Source of the DNA: Streptomyces camelliae
GTDB lineage: Bacteria; Actinomycetota; Actinomycetes; Streptomycetales; Streptomycetaceae
NCBI RefSeq assembly: GCF_027625935.1
Contig: NZ_CP115300.1
Span: 8,184,001 to 8,248,000 of the forward strand
Length of the DNA: 64,000 nt
Direction: 5' to 3'
The notes under the pieces: model-generated
Seen by the model: only the letters and a program-made list of their open reading frames with translations
Database searches by the model: none
Told to the model about the DNA's origin: nothing
Program-made: the position numbers and the translations under genes
Part shown: positions 7,927-17,987 of the stretch, piece by piece
Layout: each line of letters starts with the position of its first letter
How positions within the stretch are numbered: the first letter of the stretch is position 1

Positions 7927-8424
7927 ATGTCGTTCCTCCGCCGCCGCAGCGCCACTCCTGCCGGACCCGACTTCGATGTGCTGGCCATGGATCCGGGCGA
8001 CTGGCCCGGCAATCTCGGTGCGGGTCTGCTGCCCGCCCCCGACGGCACCTGCCAGGGTGTCTTCCTGCGCTACGACCTCTTCGGCGGCCGTGGGCCCGCG
8101 ATGATCATCGGCAATCTCCCCGAGGGCTCCCCGGCCCGCGAGGTCGCCGAGGGCGAGATCCCCTTCGAGGTGGGTCAGCTGCTGCTCGCGCTGGAGAACG
8201 ACGAGGAGGTCACCGTCGTCGGCACCGAGGACACCCCCGTCCTGCAGGGCGACAACCTTCTGATCGTGCGGCGGCTGAAGCTCTCGGAGAGCCGGATCTC
8301 CTGCGTCCAGTTCGACCGCAGCGACGGCGTGCTCGTGACCATCGCCGCCTGGGACCGCCCCATCACCGACGACCTGTACGCCCTGCTGAAGCCGCTCCCG
8401 GCGGAGCTTTTCCAGCAGGGCTGA
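7927..8424 (+). CDS. Conserved hypothetical protein
   Basis: A 165-residue protein without signal peptide or membrane segment. It starts MSFLRRRS and continues DFDVLAMDPGDWPGNLGAGLLPAPDGTCQGVFLRYDLF. The acidic, hydrophobic-patterned sequence with good codon bias indicates a real cytoplasmic protein. I recognise it as a type common in streptomycetes but cannot name a domain or function. ATG 7927 is the first start in the frame that keeps normal codon bias. It converges on the amidase gene with 22 bp between stops. Confidence 0.6.
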   Translation: MSFLRRRSATPAGPDFDVLAMDPGDWPGNLGAGLLPAPDGTCQGVFLRYDLFGGRGPAMIIGNLPEGSPAREVAEGEIPFEVGQLLLALENDEEVTVVGTEDTPVLQGDNLLIVRRLKLSESRISCVQFDRSDGVLVTIAAWDRPITDDLYALLKPLPAELFQQG

Positions 8425-8446
8425 GCGACCGCCGGCGCCCGGGGCC

Positions 8447-10414
8447 CTAGCCGGCCGAGTCCTCCAGGGTGACGTCCGCGGCACGGACGAACGCGACCCG
8501 GTGGCCGTACTGGATCTCGTAGTACAGGTCCTTGCCCACCACGACCTGGTGCGAGTCGGTGGTGAAGGTGACCGAGTAGTAGTACTCGCCCGGCACCTCG
8601 TCACCGACCACGTACCGTTGCCCGGCCGGGATCGTGTACGGCAGCGGCACGACAGACTGCGCGGGGACGCCCGTCGGGTAGGCCTCCTTCTCCGGGTAGG
8701 CGCGGCCGTACACGGGAACGCTCGCCAGGCCCTCCTTCGGCGTCACCACCAGGCCCTTCGCCGCGACAGCCGTCGGCGCGGTGCGCGGGTTCCGGAACCA
8801 GGCCTTCTGCCCCAGGTACCAGATGGCCGTCCAGTCGCCCCAGCGATCCGCCATCGCGTACTGCTGGCCGGTGGAGGCCCGTGAGGACAGGTCGTTGACG
8901 TCGGTCGTCGGGTCCTTGCCCAGGCCGATGTCCTTGATCAGCGGCGCGGTCACGTCGTGGTCCGCGTACAGCCGCACCTCGCTGGAGCCGTGCGCGGTGC
9001 AGGGCTGGCCCGATGTGGTGCAGCCCGTGTACGCCGGCTGGTTCGTGGCGTAGTCCGGCAGGATCGTCACCAGGCCGGACCGCTTGCCGGCGGTGCGCTT
9101 GAAGGGGTGGCCCAGCAGCTGGAAGTAGTGCCGCCAGTCCCAGTACGGGCCCGGGTCCGTGTGCATGCCGGGGATGGTCGACGTGGTCGGACCGGGCACG
9201 TTGTCGTGGCCCAGGATGTGCTGCCGGTCCAGCGGGATGCCGTACGTACGGCTCAGATACTTCACCAGCCGCGCAGAGGACCGGTACATCGCCTCCGTGT
9301 ACCAGGCGTCCGGGTTGGCGAGGAAACCTTCATGCTCGATGCCGACGGACTTGGCGTTGATGTACCAGTTGCCCGCGTGCCAGGCCACGTCCTTCGCCTT
9401 CACATGCTGGGCGATCAGACCGTCCGTGGAGCGGATCGTGTAGTTCCACGACACATAGGTGGGGTCCTGGATCAGATTCAGTACGCCGTCCCAGGCGCCC
9501 TCCGTGTCATGGATGACGATGTACTTGATGCTCTGCGACGCCGGCCGGCCGCCGAGGTCGTGATTGCCGTAGTCGTTGTTCCCGAACTGGGAGTACGGCG
9601 CCCACACCGCCTCGCAGGACACCGACTTCGGGCACTCGACGCCGTCCGTGGGCAGCGTGCGCAGGCCGGCGTGGATCAGCTGGGCCGTGTCGGCGGCCAG
9701 CCGCGGCTGGGCGGCCAGCGCGACCAGCTGGCCGTCGTCCGTGGTGCGTTCCTCGCCCGTGCGCAGGACGTCGTACACGTCGTTCGCGTACGCCGCGGCC
9801 GTCGCGGTGTCGTCCGCGCCGGAGAAACGGGCCACCGCGCCGTACCAGTCGGCCGGGTCCTCGCTCAGCGGCTCGCCCAACTGCTTCTGAGTGGCGGCGA
9901 GCAGGGCGGCGCCGCCGGTCACGTTCGCCGCCGGATCGGTGCGCAGCCGTTCGGCGGACAGGCCCGTCAGCTGCGCCGCCCTGGGCAGCGTCTTCAGCCG
10001 GGCCGGGAGCGCGGACTCGGCCGGCGCCTTGACGGCGGGACGCACGGCCGGGCGGGTGCCGTCGCCGCGGGCGTCCTCGGTGCCTTCCGCGTAGTGCTCC
10101 GTGGTGGCGATCGCGGTCCGGGCGTCGGTCAGATGCATGGGGCCGTAGCCGCCGGTCACGCTGGGCGCACCGCCGTGCCAGTCCCAGCGGGACTGCAGGT
10201 AGGAGACGGCCAGCAGAACGCTCTGCGGCACGTGGTACTCGGTAGCGGCGGTGGCGAACGCGTGCTGGAGCCGGCCCGCGGAGGAGCCGCCGACGCTCTG
10301 CGCGGGGGCTGCGCCGAGCAGCGGCAGCAGCAGGGCCGCGGTGGCCAGGGGGGCGGCGGCGCGGCGGAGATGTCTGTGGGGTCTGGTCGTGGGATCGGTG
10401 GCGGAACCTCGCAA
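8447..10414 (-). CDS. Secreted N-acetylmuramoyl-L-alanine amidase (PGRP/Amidase_2)
   Basis: A 655-residue exported peptidoglycan hydrolase. An N-terminal signal peptide (HLRRAAAPLATAALLLPLLGAAPAQS) is followed by a helical region, then the zinc amidase domain from YIVIHDTEGAWDGV to GHDNVPGPTTSTIPGMHTDPGPYWDW. The candidate Zn ligands are the His in VIHDTEG and the His in MHTDPG, with GIEHEG supplying the acidic residue. About 170 residues follow that look like SH3-type wall-binding modules. The TTG start at 10414 is chosen over longer in-frame extensions because AGGAGG lies five bases upstream. It would cleave the MurNAc-L-Ala bond outside the cell. Confidence 0.85.
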   Translation of the reverse strand: MRGSATDPTTRPHRHLRRAAAPLATAALLLPLLGAAPAQSVGGSSAGRLQHAFATAATEYHVPQSVLLAVSYLQSRWDWHGGAPSVTGGYGPMHLTDARTAIATTEHYAEGTEDARGDGTRPAVRPAVKAPAESALPARLKTLPRAAQLTGLSAERLRTDPAANVTGGAALLAATQKQLGEPLSEDPADWYGAVARFSGADDTATAAAYANDVYDVLRTGEERTTDDGQLVALAAQPRLAADTAQLIHAGLRTLPTDGVECPKSVSCEAVWAPYSQFGNNDYGNHDLGGRPASQSIKYIVIHDTEGAWDGVLNLIQDPTYVSWNYTIRSTDGLIAQHVKAKDVAWHAGNWYINAKSVGIEHEGFLANPDAWYTEAMYRSSARLVKYLSRTYGIPLDRQHILGHDNVPGPTTSTIPGMHTDPGPYWDWRHYFQLLGHPFKRTAGKRSGLVTILPDYATNQPAYTGCTTSGQPCTAHGSSEVRLYADHDVTAPLIKDIGLGKDPTTDVNDLSSRASTGQQYAMADRWGDWTAIWYLGQKAWFRNPRTAPTAVAAKGLVVTPKEGLASVPVYGRAYPEKEAYPTGVPAQSVVPLPYTIPAGQRYVVGDEVPGEYYYSVTFTTDSHQVVVGKDLYYEIQYGHRVAFVRAADVTLEDSAG

Positions 10415-10626
10415 TGCGGCCTCCTGTGACGGGCGGGCGTGGCGGGGCGTACGGCGCCGAGCTGGGTCAGTGGTACCCGCTTGCCGACGATCCGTCAATA
10501 ATGCCTTCGGATCGGCGATTTCCCACGTCACGGAGGGTTTTCGGCGAGTTTCGCCGTGATGGCGCCCGGGCCTGCGGGGCGTCACTGGCATACACCAGTG
10601 GCCGCGGACCGGCCCGGACGCACGAA
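10415..10626. promoter_or_regulatory. Upstream region of the amidase gene
   Basis: About 210 bp between the amidase start and the terminator of the next upstream gene. It contains relatively AT-rich bases (10490-10530) likely to hold the amidase promoter; no specific operator was identified. Confidence 0.3.
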
Positions 10627-10664
10627 GGTCCGCGATGCGCCGCCGCTCTGGCGCACCGCGGACC
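10627..10664 (-). terminator. Strong hairpin terminator after the APH-like gene
   Basis: GGTCCGCG pairs with CGCGGACC, and an inner GCGCC/GGCGC stem continues the same hairpin. It lies 12 bp beyond the stop of the gene at 10676, in the right place for intrinsic termination without a U-tract, as is usual in Streptomyces. Confidence 0.65.
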
Positions 10665-10675
10665 CGTCGTCCCCG

Positions 10676-11821
10676 TCAGCGAGTACCGACCGCCGCCCGG
10701 ACGGCCTTGCGGGCCATCTGGCAGTCGTCGTGCAGCCGCCGGAGCAGCAGCCGCTGTTCCTCGCCGGACGGCGCGGCACCCGGGTGGGCCGTACCCGGAG
10801 CCGCCGGGGCCACCTCGTGCATCGAACGCTGCACGGCCGTCTCGTACGTCCGGATCTCCCGGGTCAGCAGCAGCATCAGGTTCACCAGGAAGGCGTCCCG
10901 GGAGGCCGGGCCCGCCGACTGGGCGATCTGGCTGATCTGACGCCGTGCCACCGGCGCGTCCCCGAGGACCAGCCACAGCGTCGCCAGGTCGTACCCCGGC
11001 AGATACCAGCCGGCGTGATCCCAGTCCACCAGCACTGGACCGGCCGGGGACAGCAGGATGTTCGACAGCAGGGCGTCGCCGTGGTTGAACTGGAGCATGC
11101 CGTGCCGGCCCACCTCGTGGGCGATGCCGTGCAGCAGCTTCTGGAGGTCGCCGAGATCCCGGTCGGTGAGCAGGCCCAGCTCGTGGAACCGGGAGATCCG
11201 GGCGCCGTAGTCCAGCGGCATGTCGAACGTGCCGGCCGGGGGCCGCCAGGCGTTCAGCCGGCAGATCGCGCCCAGCGCGGCCCGGACGTCCGGGCGCGGC
11301 GGCGCCTCCACCGGATGCCGCTGCAGCGCCGTCACCCGGCCCGGCATCCGCTCGATCACCAGGGTGCAGTTGTCCGGATCCGCTGCGATCAGCCGGGGCA
11401 CACGGACCGGGGGCCGGTGCCGGACGAACGAGCGGTATGCGGCTATTTCGTGGCGGATCCGCTCCGCCCAGGCGGGCGAGTGGTCCAGCAGACACTTGGC
11501 CACGGCCGTACTGCGCCCGGTCGTCCCGACGATGAGCACGGACCGCCCGCTGCGGCGCAGCACCTGCACCGGAGCGAACTCCGGACAGATCCGGTGCACC
11601 GAGGCGATCGCGGAGCGCAGCTGCGCCCCCTGGGGACCGGACAAGTCGAGTCTCCCGCTGAGCGGTGGCGTGCCCGGCTGTCCCGGGACCCGCCGGAGCC
11701 GGCCCGCGACCGGCACGGGCGCGCCCGGACGCGCCACCGGGTCGAGGTACGGCCCGCCGCCCGCCGGGCGGGAGCGCAGCGGCCGGGGCGGGGCGGACAC
11801 GGAGGACGATGCTGCGTACAT
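10676..11821 (-). CDS. Aminoglycoside-phosphotransferase-fold kinase
   Basis: A 381-residue protein of the APH/choline-kinase fold. Kinase features are the catalytic loop [12 protein letters not shown] (about residues 257-268), the metal-binding LVDWDHAGW and the N-lobe strand [11 protein letters not shown]. The N-terminal ~80 residues are Pro/Arg-rich and probably disordered. The start is taken at ATG 11821; the ribosome binding site is weak. It lies divergent from the NsdA-like regulator. The substrate is unknown; many Streptomyces homologues are not resistance enzymes. Confidence 0.7.
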   Translation of the reverse strand: MYAASSSVSAPPRPLRSRPAGGGPYLDPVARPGAPVPVAGRLRRVPGQPGTPPLSGRLDLSGPQGAQLRSAIASVHRICPEFAPVQVLRRSGRSVLIVGTTGRSTAVAKCLLDHSPAWAERIRHEIAAYRSFVRHRPPVRVPRLIAADPDNCTLVIERMPGRVTALQRHPVEAPPRPDVRAALGAICRLNAWRPPAGTFDMPLDYGARISRFHELGLLTDRDLGDLQKLLHGIAHEVGRHGMLQFNHGDALLSNILLSPAGPVLVDWDHAGWYLPGYDLATLWLVLGDAPVARRQISQIAQSAGPASRDAFLVNLMLLLTREIRTYETAVQRSMHEVAPAAPGTAHPGAAPSGEEQRLLLRRLHDDCQMARKAVRAAVGTR

Positions 11822-12082
11822 GGGAGATACAGATCCCTTCGTGTGCCTGCGGTGCCTGCCTGTGCAAGTCCTTGCGCGCAACCCGGCCCGGTCGCCCAAG
11901 GGGCACCCTGGGGAATGCCTCTGTCATATTGACGGGAGACCGGGTCGGGGTGGCGCGTTCCTACCTGACACCCGATGGGCAGTGGCACACCATCTGGCGC
12001 ACCCTGGCGAACCGTGGCGAATAGTCGCTCGGCAACCTCCACAGGGCTACTGTCAACTCAGCCGAGAACCTGGGGGCTTGAC

Positions 12083-13576
12083 GTGAGCGGACAACCCAAC
12101 ACCCGCCTATCGGACCTGTTCGGCCTGGCCGGCTGGTCCAAGGGCGAACTCGCGAGGCTGGTCAACAAGCAGGCGGCGGCCATGGGCCACCCCCAGTTGT
12201 CGACCGACACCTCCCGGGTGCGGCGGTGGATCGACATGGGAGAGATCCCGCGCGATCCCGTGCCGCGGGTGCTGGCGGCGCTGTTCACCGAGCGTCTCGG
12301 CCGTGTCGTGACCATCGAGGACCTCGGTCTGGTGCGGCACGGGCGTAACGGGAAACGGCAGGGCGACGGGATCGAGGAACATCCCGACGGCGTGCCGTGG
12401 GCGCCCGAACGGACCGCCGCGGTCCTCACCGAATTCACGGGAATGGACCTCATGCTCAACCGACGCGGCTTGGTGGGCGCGGGTGCCGCGCTCGCCGCGG
12501 GATCCACACTCAGCAGCGCCATGTACGACTGGTTGCACACCGACCCGGCCCTGAAGGCCGACGCCCCCGTCCTCGACGATCCCCTGCACGCCGACCCCGC
12601 TGGGTTCGACCGCTATGAGGCCGCCCCCATCGGGTCGCAGGAGATCGAGGAACTGGAGCGCTCGGTCGAGGTGTTCCGCGCCTGGGACGCGGCCCGCGGC
12701 GGCGGGCTTCAGCGCAAGGCGGTCGTGGGCCAGCTCAACGAGGTGGGCGGCATGCTCGCCTACCACCACCCTCCCCATCTCCAGCGCCGCCTGTGGGGCG
12801 TCGCCGCCAACCTCGCGGTCCTCGCGGGCTGGATGTCGCACGACGTGGGCCTGGAGCCCACGGCGCAGAAGTACTTCGTCATCGCCGCCCACGCCGCCCG
12901 TGAGGGCGGTGACCGGCCCCGCGCCGGAGAGGCCCTGTCCCGGGCGGCCCGGCAGATGGTGCACCTCGGCCGGCCCGACGACGCGCTGGACCTGATGAAG
13001 CTCGCCCAGGACGGCGCCGGCGACCGCCTGCAGCCGCGCACGAAGGCGATGTTCCACACCATCGAGGCCTGGGCGCAGGCGTCGATGGGCAAGGGCCAGG
13101 CGATGCGCCGCACCCTCGGCCAGGCGGAGGACCTCTTCGTCTCCGACCGGCAGAACGAGGAGACGCCGGACTGGATGCAGACCTTCAAGGACGAGGACCT
13201 GTACGGCATGCAGGCCCTCGCCTACCGCACGCTCGCGGAGTTCGACCCGGCCGCGGCCGCGTACGCCCAGCACTACGCGGAGAAGGCGCTCGCCCTGCGC
13301 ATCGACGGGCGGGAGCGCTCGAAGATCTTCGACCATCTGTCCATGGCCTCGGCCTGCTTCATCGCCGACGACCCGGAACAGGCCGACCGCTTCGCCCGGC
13401 TGGCCCTGATGTCGATGGGTTCGAACTCCTCCCGCCGCACCTGGGACCGGCTGCGCCAGATGTACCAGCTCACCGCCCAGTACGCCGAGTACCCGAAGAT
13501 CCACGAACTGCGGGAGGAGATCAGGAACGCCCTGCCCAAGCCGAGGGCCAAGGGCGGTAACAGCGCACAGGCGTGA
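12083..13576 (+). CDS. NsdA-like TPR developmental regulator
   Basis: A 497-residue protein with an N-terminal helix-turn-helix-like region (LSDLFGLAGWSKGELARLVNKQ, then DTSRVRRWIDMGEIPR) and a C-terminal half of helical TPR-type repeats (from about residue 200 to 480). It resembles NsdA and paralogues of S. coelicolor, reported to repress sporulation and antibiotic production. Alternative hits would be other large HTH-TPR regulators. The GTG at 12083 follows a GGGGG stretch; an in-frame extension upstream runs through non-coding DNA. It ends at a bidirectional terminator shared with the SpoIIE-type phosphatase gene. Confidence 0.65.
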   Translation: MSGQPNTRLSDLFGLAGWSKGELARLVNKQAAAMGHPQLSTDTSRVRRWIDMGEIPRDPVPRVLAALFTERLGRVVTIEDLGLVRHGRNGKRQGDGIEEHPDGVPWAPERTAAVLTEFTGMDLMLNRRGLVGAGAALAAGSTLSSAMYDWLHTDPALKADAPVLDDPLHADPAGFDRYEAAPIGSQEIEELERSVEVFRAWDAARGGGLQRKAVVGQLNEVGGMLAYHHPPHLQRRLWGVAANLAVLAGWMSHDVGLEPTAQKYFVIAAHAAREGGDRPRAGEALSRAARQMVHLGRPDDALDLMKLAQDGAGDRLQPRTKAMFHTIEAWAQASMGKGQAMRRTLGQAEDLFVSDRQNEETPDWMQTFKDEDLYGMQALAYRTLAEFDPAAAAYAQHYAEKALALRIDGRERSKIFDHLSMASACFIADDPEQADRFARLALMSMGSNSSRRTWDRLRQMYQLTAQYAEYPKIHELREEIRNALPKPRAKGGNSAQA

Positions 13577-13605
13577 GCCCACGGGCACAGGAAGTCCGTG
13601 GGCTC
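13575..13605. terminator. Bidirectional hairpin terminator
   Basis: GAGCCCACGG and CCGTGGGCTC form a perfect 10-bp stem with an 11-nt loop. It starts at the stop codon of the NsdA-like gene and precedes the convergent phosphatase stop, so it can terminate both. Confidence 0.75.
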
Positions 13606-13629
13606 GACGTCCCTGCCATCACTGCCGGT

Positions 13630-15069
13630 TCACGCGGTGACCCTGGCGACGAGTACGCATGCCTCGTCCTCGCGCCCGGCTCCGCCGAACTCCTCGACCA
13701 CTGTCCGGACACAGTCCTGCGCGGTGCGCGCCGCGTCGAACCGTGGGGCGAGGTCGAGCAGTCGGTCCACGGCTGCCGTGGTGATCCGGCCCGGTACCAG
13801 CCCGTCGGTGTGCAGCAGCAGCAGGTCGCCCGGCTGGAGGGTCTCCTCGGCCTGCCCGTAGACGGCGCCCGAGGTCGCGCCGAGCAGCACGCCGTCCGGC
13901 GCGGTCAGTACACGCCCCGTCCCGTCGCGGTAGAGCAGCGGGGCGGGGTGTCCTGCCTGGGCCCAGACCAGGGTGCAGGTCTCGGGCCGGTAGCGGCAGC
14001 AGACGGCGCTGCCCAGGGCGGGCTGCACGGTGGTGTCCAGTAACCGGTTGAGCAGGCCGAGGAGTTCACCGGGCCGGGTGCCGGCCACCGCCATGCCGCG
14101 TACGGCGCCGAGCACCATCGCCATGCCCGAGGCGACGGCCACCCCATGTCCGGTGAGGTCGCCGACGCTGAGCAGCATCTCGCCGTCGGGCAGGTCCAGC
14201 GCGTCGTACCAGTCACCGCCGATCAGGGTGCTCGTCTCCGCCGGCAGATGGTGCGCGGCGAGGTCCAGGGTGCCCGGTCCCCGGTGCGGGAGCCGCAGGG
14301 AGCCGAGCCAGGGCGGCAGCACGGCTTCCTGCAGTTCGGCCGCGATCCGGTGCTCGGTCTGCTCCTGCCTGCGCTGACGGTGCAGCGAGTCACGGGTCTC
14401 GCGCACCGTGCGCTGACTGCGGCGCAGTTCACTGACGTCCCGCAGCACCGCCCACATCGAGGAGGTGCCGCCGTCGGCGCCGAGCACCGGCTCGCCCATC
14501 ATGTGGACCGTGCGCACCGAGCCGTCCGGCCGTACGATGCGGAACTCGCCGTCGATCGGCCTGCCGTCGACCAGACAGCCCGTGACCATCGCGGTGAGCT
14601 GCGGCCGGTCCTCTTCCAGGACCAGCGAGGGCAGCTCGTCCAGGGTGAGGGCGGGGTCGGCCGGGGCGCGGCCGAGGATCTGGTACAGCTCACCGGACCA
14701 GGTCGCCTCGTCCGTCAGCAGGTTCCACTCCGCGCTGCCGACCCGGCTGAGCAGCGAGCCGCGCGGGCTCACGGCCGGTGCCGTGCGCAGTCCGGACGCC
14801 TCGGCGGGCTCGGCCGGGGCCTCGGGCGCCGGGTCCGGGCCGTCGCGAAGCTGGGCCAAGTGGGCGTCCAGATCGTTCAGTTGATGCAGCGCGAGGTCGT
14901 ACAGAGCGCGCTGCCAGCGTTCCTCGGGGTCCGCGCCGTCGCTCTGGGTGTCCCGCCGTACGGCGTCCACGTCGCCCCGGAGTCGCCGTGCCTGCGTGAT
15001 CAACGCCTCGACCGAGCCGTGTCCGGGTGGCTGGGCGGCTGGGCGGCCCGCGGAGACTGGGGACGGCAT
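13630..15069 (-). CDS. PAS domain-SpoIIE (PP2C) serine phosphatase
   Basis: A 479-residue cytoplasmic signalling phosphatase. Order: helical N-terminus (about 1-130), a PAS fold (VGSAEWNLLTDEATWSGELY to WAVLRDVSELRRSQ, about 135-245), a coiled linker, then the SpoIIE/PP2C domain with GGDWYDALDLPDGEMLLSVGDLTGHG (metal-binding Asp residues) and TDGLVPGR. Such proteins dephosphorylate anti-anti-sigma factors in partner-switching cascades controlling stress sigma factors and development. GGAG lies seven bases before ATG 15069, which favours this start over in-frame upstream ones. No anti-sigma gene is adjacent, although an RsbW-like gene occurs at 56446. Confidence 0.85.
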   Translation of the reverse strand: MPSPVSAGRPAAQPPGHGSVEALITQARRLRGDVDAVRRDTQSDGADPEERWQRALYDLALHQLNDLDAHLAQLRDGPDPAPEAPAEPAEASGLRTAPAVSPRGSLLSRVGSAEWNLLTDEATWSGELYQILGRAPADPALTLDELPSLVLEEDRPQLTAMVTGCLVDGRPIDGEFRIVRPDGSVRTVHMMGEPVLGADGGTSSMWAVLRDVSELRRSQRTVRETRDSLHRQRRQEQTEHRIAAELQEAVLPPWLGSLRLPHRGPGTLDLAAHHLPAETSTLIGGDWYDALDLPDGEMLLSVGDLTGHGVAVASGMAMVLGAVRGMAVAGTRPGELLGLLNRLLDTTVQPALGSAVCCRYRPETCTLVWAQAGHPAPLLYRDGTGRVLTAPDGVLLGATSGAVYGQAEETLQPGDLLLLHTDGLVPGRITTAAVDRLLDLAPRFDAARTAQDCVRTVVEEFGGAGREDEACVLVARVTA

Positions 15070-15415
15070 GACGCACTCCGATGGGGGACGATACGGCCAA
15101 GCAGGACGGGGGACCGTTACGACTCTTGCACAGCCCGCGACGCCCTGTAAGGGATTTGGCAACACACGATACGGTGGTGCTTCTGACATATGCCAGAGTC
15201 TCCCCGGAGTGATCCGGAGGCGTGAATGACGTACGCGCCCGGCGGTCCAAGTCGTAGAAATCCTACGAGAGTTGTCCCGCGTCGGCGATCTTCGTGTAGC
15301 GCTCACTCGACTGTTCGACGCACCTGTGTTCGCCCGTGCCGTGACCGGCCGGTACCCGTCGAACTCTGACCGGATTTGGGGGCATGCGAACGGCCTTCGC
15401 GCACTCCATATAAGC

Positions 15416-15829
15416 ATGGACACCACTGTCGAACAGCCCGTGCTCGCCCGGCTCATCACCGCGGAGGACCAGGAGATCCCCGTGTCCGCCACGCTGCGCT
15501 ACACCACCGGGGATCCGCTCGCCGTCTTCGTGGACTTCCCCGCCGAGGCAGCCCTGGAGGGCGAGGACGTCACGTGGACGTTCGCGCGCTCCCTGCTCGA
15601 CCAGGGGCTGCGGGCCCCGGCGGGTCACGGGGACGTGCAGATCTGGCCGTACGGGCGCACCCGGACGGTCATCGAGTTCCACTCGCCGCACGGCCTCGCC
15701 CTGCTGCAGTTCCACGCCCTCGCCCTGCGCCGCTTCCTGCTGCGCAGCTACGAGGTGGTGGCGCCCGGACAGGAGGACGTGGCCAGGGTGGTGGAACGAG
15801 GGCTCAGCGCCCTGTTCGGCGGGGTGTGA
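15416..15829 (+). CDS. SsgA-like protein (SALP family)
   Basis: A 137-residue protein with the SsgA/SsgB family pattern: LRYTTGDPLAVFVDFPAE, VTWTFARSLLDQGLRAPAGHGDVQIWP and a C-terminal helix ending VVERGLSALFGG. SALPs act in sporulation-specific cell division, FtsZ positioning and peptidoglycan maintenance in mycelial actinomycetes. Length is typical. It is not obviously SsgB, so no symbol is given. ATG 15416 has no clear ribosome binding site, but the family alignment starts here. It stands alone between the phosphatase promoter and the phospholipase C gene. Confidence 0.85.
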   Translation: MDTTVEQPVLARLITAEDQEIPVSATLRYTTGDPLAVFVDFPAEAALEGEDVTWTFARSLLDQGLRAPAGHGDVQIWPYGRTRTVIEFHSPHGLALLQFHALALRRFLLRSYEVVAPGQEDVARVVERGLSALFGGV

Positions 15830-15855
15830 GCGGCCCGGGGCCGACTTTGACTTTT

Positions 15856-15877
15856 GTTCACCTTCGCCTCACCACGC
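15856..15877 (+). promoter_or_regulatory. PHO-box-like PhoP operator upstream of phospholipase C
   Basis: GTTCACCTTCG is followed immediately by CCTCACCACGC, two 11-bp direct-repeat units matching the PhoP pattern (GTTCACC every 11 bp; first perfect, second 5 of 7). It lies about 85-105 bp before the phospholipase start, a suitable position for phosphate-starvation activation. Confidence 0.55.
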
Positions 15878-15959
15878 GGGTATGGACCCTGACGTTCCGC
15901 CCGTGCACCCTGTCGCGCGGTGTGCCGGAGGGGCACACGAAGTGACGAGGACGGGGCGA

Positions 15960-17987
15960 ATGACACCGATCAGCCGCAGAGGCTTCGTGGGACTGGGCGC
16001 GTCCGTCGCGGCGGGGGTGGCGCTGGGCGCCGGCACCTCCCGGACGGCGGCTGCCGCACCGGCCACGGCGACCGGCACGATCAAGGACGTCCGGCACGTG
16101 GTGATCCTGATGCAGGAGAACCGCAGCTTCGACCACTACTTCGGCCGTCTGAAGGGTGTGCGCGGCTTCGACGACCGCAGTGGCATCACCCTGAGCGGCG
16201 GGTACCCGGTCTTCGACCAGCCGAACGGGCTGGGCCGCCAGTACCCGTGGAAGCTCAGCGCGACCCCGTCCGCCGCGGGCGCGGACGGCGAGACCCTGGC
16301 CCAGTGCAACGGCGACCTGCCCCACTCCTGGTCCTCGCAGCACTCCGCGTGGAACAAGGGCCGGATGGACAACTGGGTCGCGGGCGTCGGCAACGTCCGC
16401 TCGCTCGGTTACCTGGACCGCTCCGACATCCCGTTCCACTACGCGCTCGCCGACAACTACACGATCTGCGACGCCTACTTCTGCTCCACACTCAGCGCCA
16501 CCGGCCCCAACCGCACCTACCTGTGGAGCGGCAAGGTCGACTCCTCCTCTTACGACGGCGGCGACGAGTCCGGTCTGACCTGGCAGACCTACGCGGAGGC
16601 GCTGCAGGCCGCCGGGGTGAGCTGGAAGGTCTACCAGAACGCGGCCGACAACTACGGCGACAACGGCTGCGCCTACTTCAAGAACTTCGCGAACGCCAAG
16701 GCGGGCGACCCGCTGTACGACCGCGGCATGTCCTCGGTGCCGAAGGTGACCGGCTCGACCCCGGACGACATCGCCGCCGCGATCAAGGCCGACGTCCTCG
16801 CGGGGACCCTCCCGCAGGTCTCCTGGATCGTCCCCAACCAGGCCTTCTCCGAGCACCCGTACGCCCCGCCCGGCGACGGCGCCCACTTCGTCAGCCTCGT
16901 CTACCAGGCCCTCGCTGCCGACCAGGACGTCTTCGACTCGACCGTCCTGTTCCTCAACTACGACGAGAACGACGGCTACTTCGACCACGTGCCCCCGCCG
17001 GTGCCGCCGGCCGGAACGGCCGGGGAGTTCCTCAACGGGGTGCCGTACGGCTTCGGCTTCCGGGTCCCGATGATCGTCGTCTCGCCCTGGACGCGCGGCG
17101 GTTGGGTCTCCTCGGAGGTCTTCGAGCACACCTCGGTGCTGCGCTTCCTGGAGACCTGGACCGCCGCCCTCGGCACGCCCGCCACGTGCCCCAACGTCAG
17201 CGACTGGCGGCGCACGGTGAGCGGCGACCTGACCGGCGTCTTCGACTTCGCCAACCCGGTCCACGGCGCGGTCTCGCTGCCCGCGACCAGCGTCATCGGC
17301 ATCAACACCTGTGGCCCGCTGCCCAATCCGGTGCCGACGGACAACGCCCTGCCCGCCCAGGAGCCCGGCACCCGGCCCGCCCGCGCGCTGCCGTATCAGC
17401 CGAACGGCTATCTGGACCACCTGGAGTTCGGCGCGGCCGGCCAGATCCTCGCCTGGTTCACCATGACGAACCAGGGCGGCCCGGCCACCCGCGCGGCCCA
17501 CTTCTCCATCCACCCCAACGCCTACCGGGACACCACGCCGTACCAGTACACGGTGGGCGCGGGCGGCACCGCGTCGGACTCCTTCAACATCGGCACGGGC
17601 TTCGGCGGCGGCAGGTACGACCTGACCATGGTCGGCCCCAACCGCTTCCTGCGCCGCTTCCAGGGCGACGCCACCAAGGCGGGCAAGTCGGCGGAGGTGA
17701 GCAGCCGTTACGCGGTCGAGCCGGGCACGGGCAAGCTCGCGATCTACTTCAGGATGGCCAACTCCGGTGCGTCGCCGGTGAAGTTCACGATCACCTCCCA
17801 CCACTACCGCAGCGACGGTCCGTGGACCTACACCGTGGCCGCGGGTGGCTCGGCGGAGGACTTCTTCAACGCCGTCGCGTACCAGAACGGCTGGTACGAC
17901 TTCACGGTGACCGTCGACTCCGACGCGACCTGGTCGCGCCGGTTCACCGGGCACCTGGAGACGGGCGCCGCGAGCGTCAGCGGCTGA
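15960..17987 (+). CDS. Tat-exported phospholipase C (phosphocholine-specific type)
   Basis: A 675-residue secreted phosphoesterase. The N-terminus has a twin-arginine signal ([16 protein letters not shown], then a hydrophobic stretch to about residue 37). The catalytic domain contains [18 protein letters not shown] and [14 protein letters not shown], typical of bacterial non-haemolytic phospholipase C/acid phosphatases. Two C-terminal beta domains (about 480-675) match the repeats of the Pseudomonas-type family. ATG 15960 is chosen; a GTG at 15942 with its own GGAGG is nearly as good. It overlaps the convergent oxidoreductase by 11 bp. The PHO-box-like site upstream suggests a role in phosphate release from lipids. 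Confidence 0.85.
   Translation: MTPISRRGFVGLGASVAAGVALGAGTSRTAAAAPATATGTIKDVRHVVILMQENRSFDHYFGRLKGVRGFDDRSGITLSGGYPVFDQPNGLGRQYPWKLSATPSAAGADGETLAQCNGDLPHSWSSQHSAWNKGRMDNWVAGVGNVRSLGYLDRSDIPFHYALADNYTICDAYFCSTLSATGPNRTYLWSGKVDSSSYDGGDESGLTWQTYAEALQAAGVSWKVYQNAADNYGDNGCAYFKNFANAKAGDPLYDRGMSSVPKVTGSTPDDIAAAIKADVLAGTLPQVSWIVPNQAFSEHPYAPPGDGAHFVSLVYQALAADQDVFDSTVLFLNYDENDGYFDHVPPPVPPAGTAGEFLNGVPYGFGFRVPMIVVSPWTRGGWVSSEVFEHTSVLRFLETWTAALGTPATCPNVSDWRRTVSGDLTGVFDFANPVHGAVSLPATSVIGINTCGPLPNPVPTDNALPAQEPGTRPARALPYQPNGYLDHLEFGAAGQILAWFTMTNQGGPATRAAHFSIHPNAYRDTTPYQYTVGAGGTASDSFNIGTGFGGGRYDLTMVGPNRFLRRFQGDATKAGKSAEVSSRYAVEPGTGKLAIYFRMANSGASPVKFTITSHHYRSDGPWTYTVAAGGSAEDFFNAVAYQNGWYDFTVTVDSDATWSRRFTGHLETGAASVSG

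Noticed and set aside
8501..10429. Plus-strand frames across the amidase gene
   Set aside because: They are antisense to a gene with complete catalytic motifs and signal peptide.
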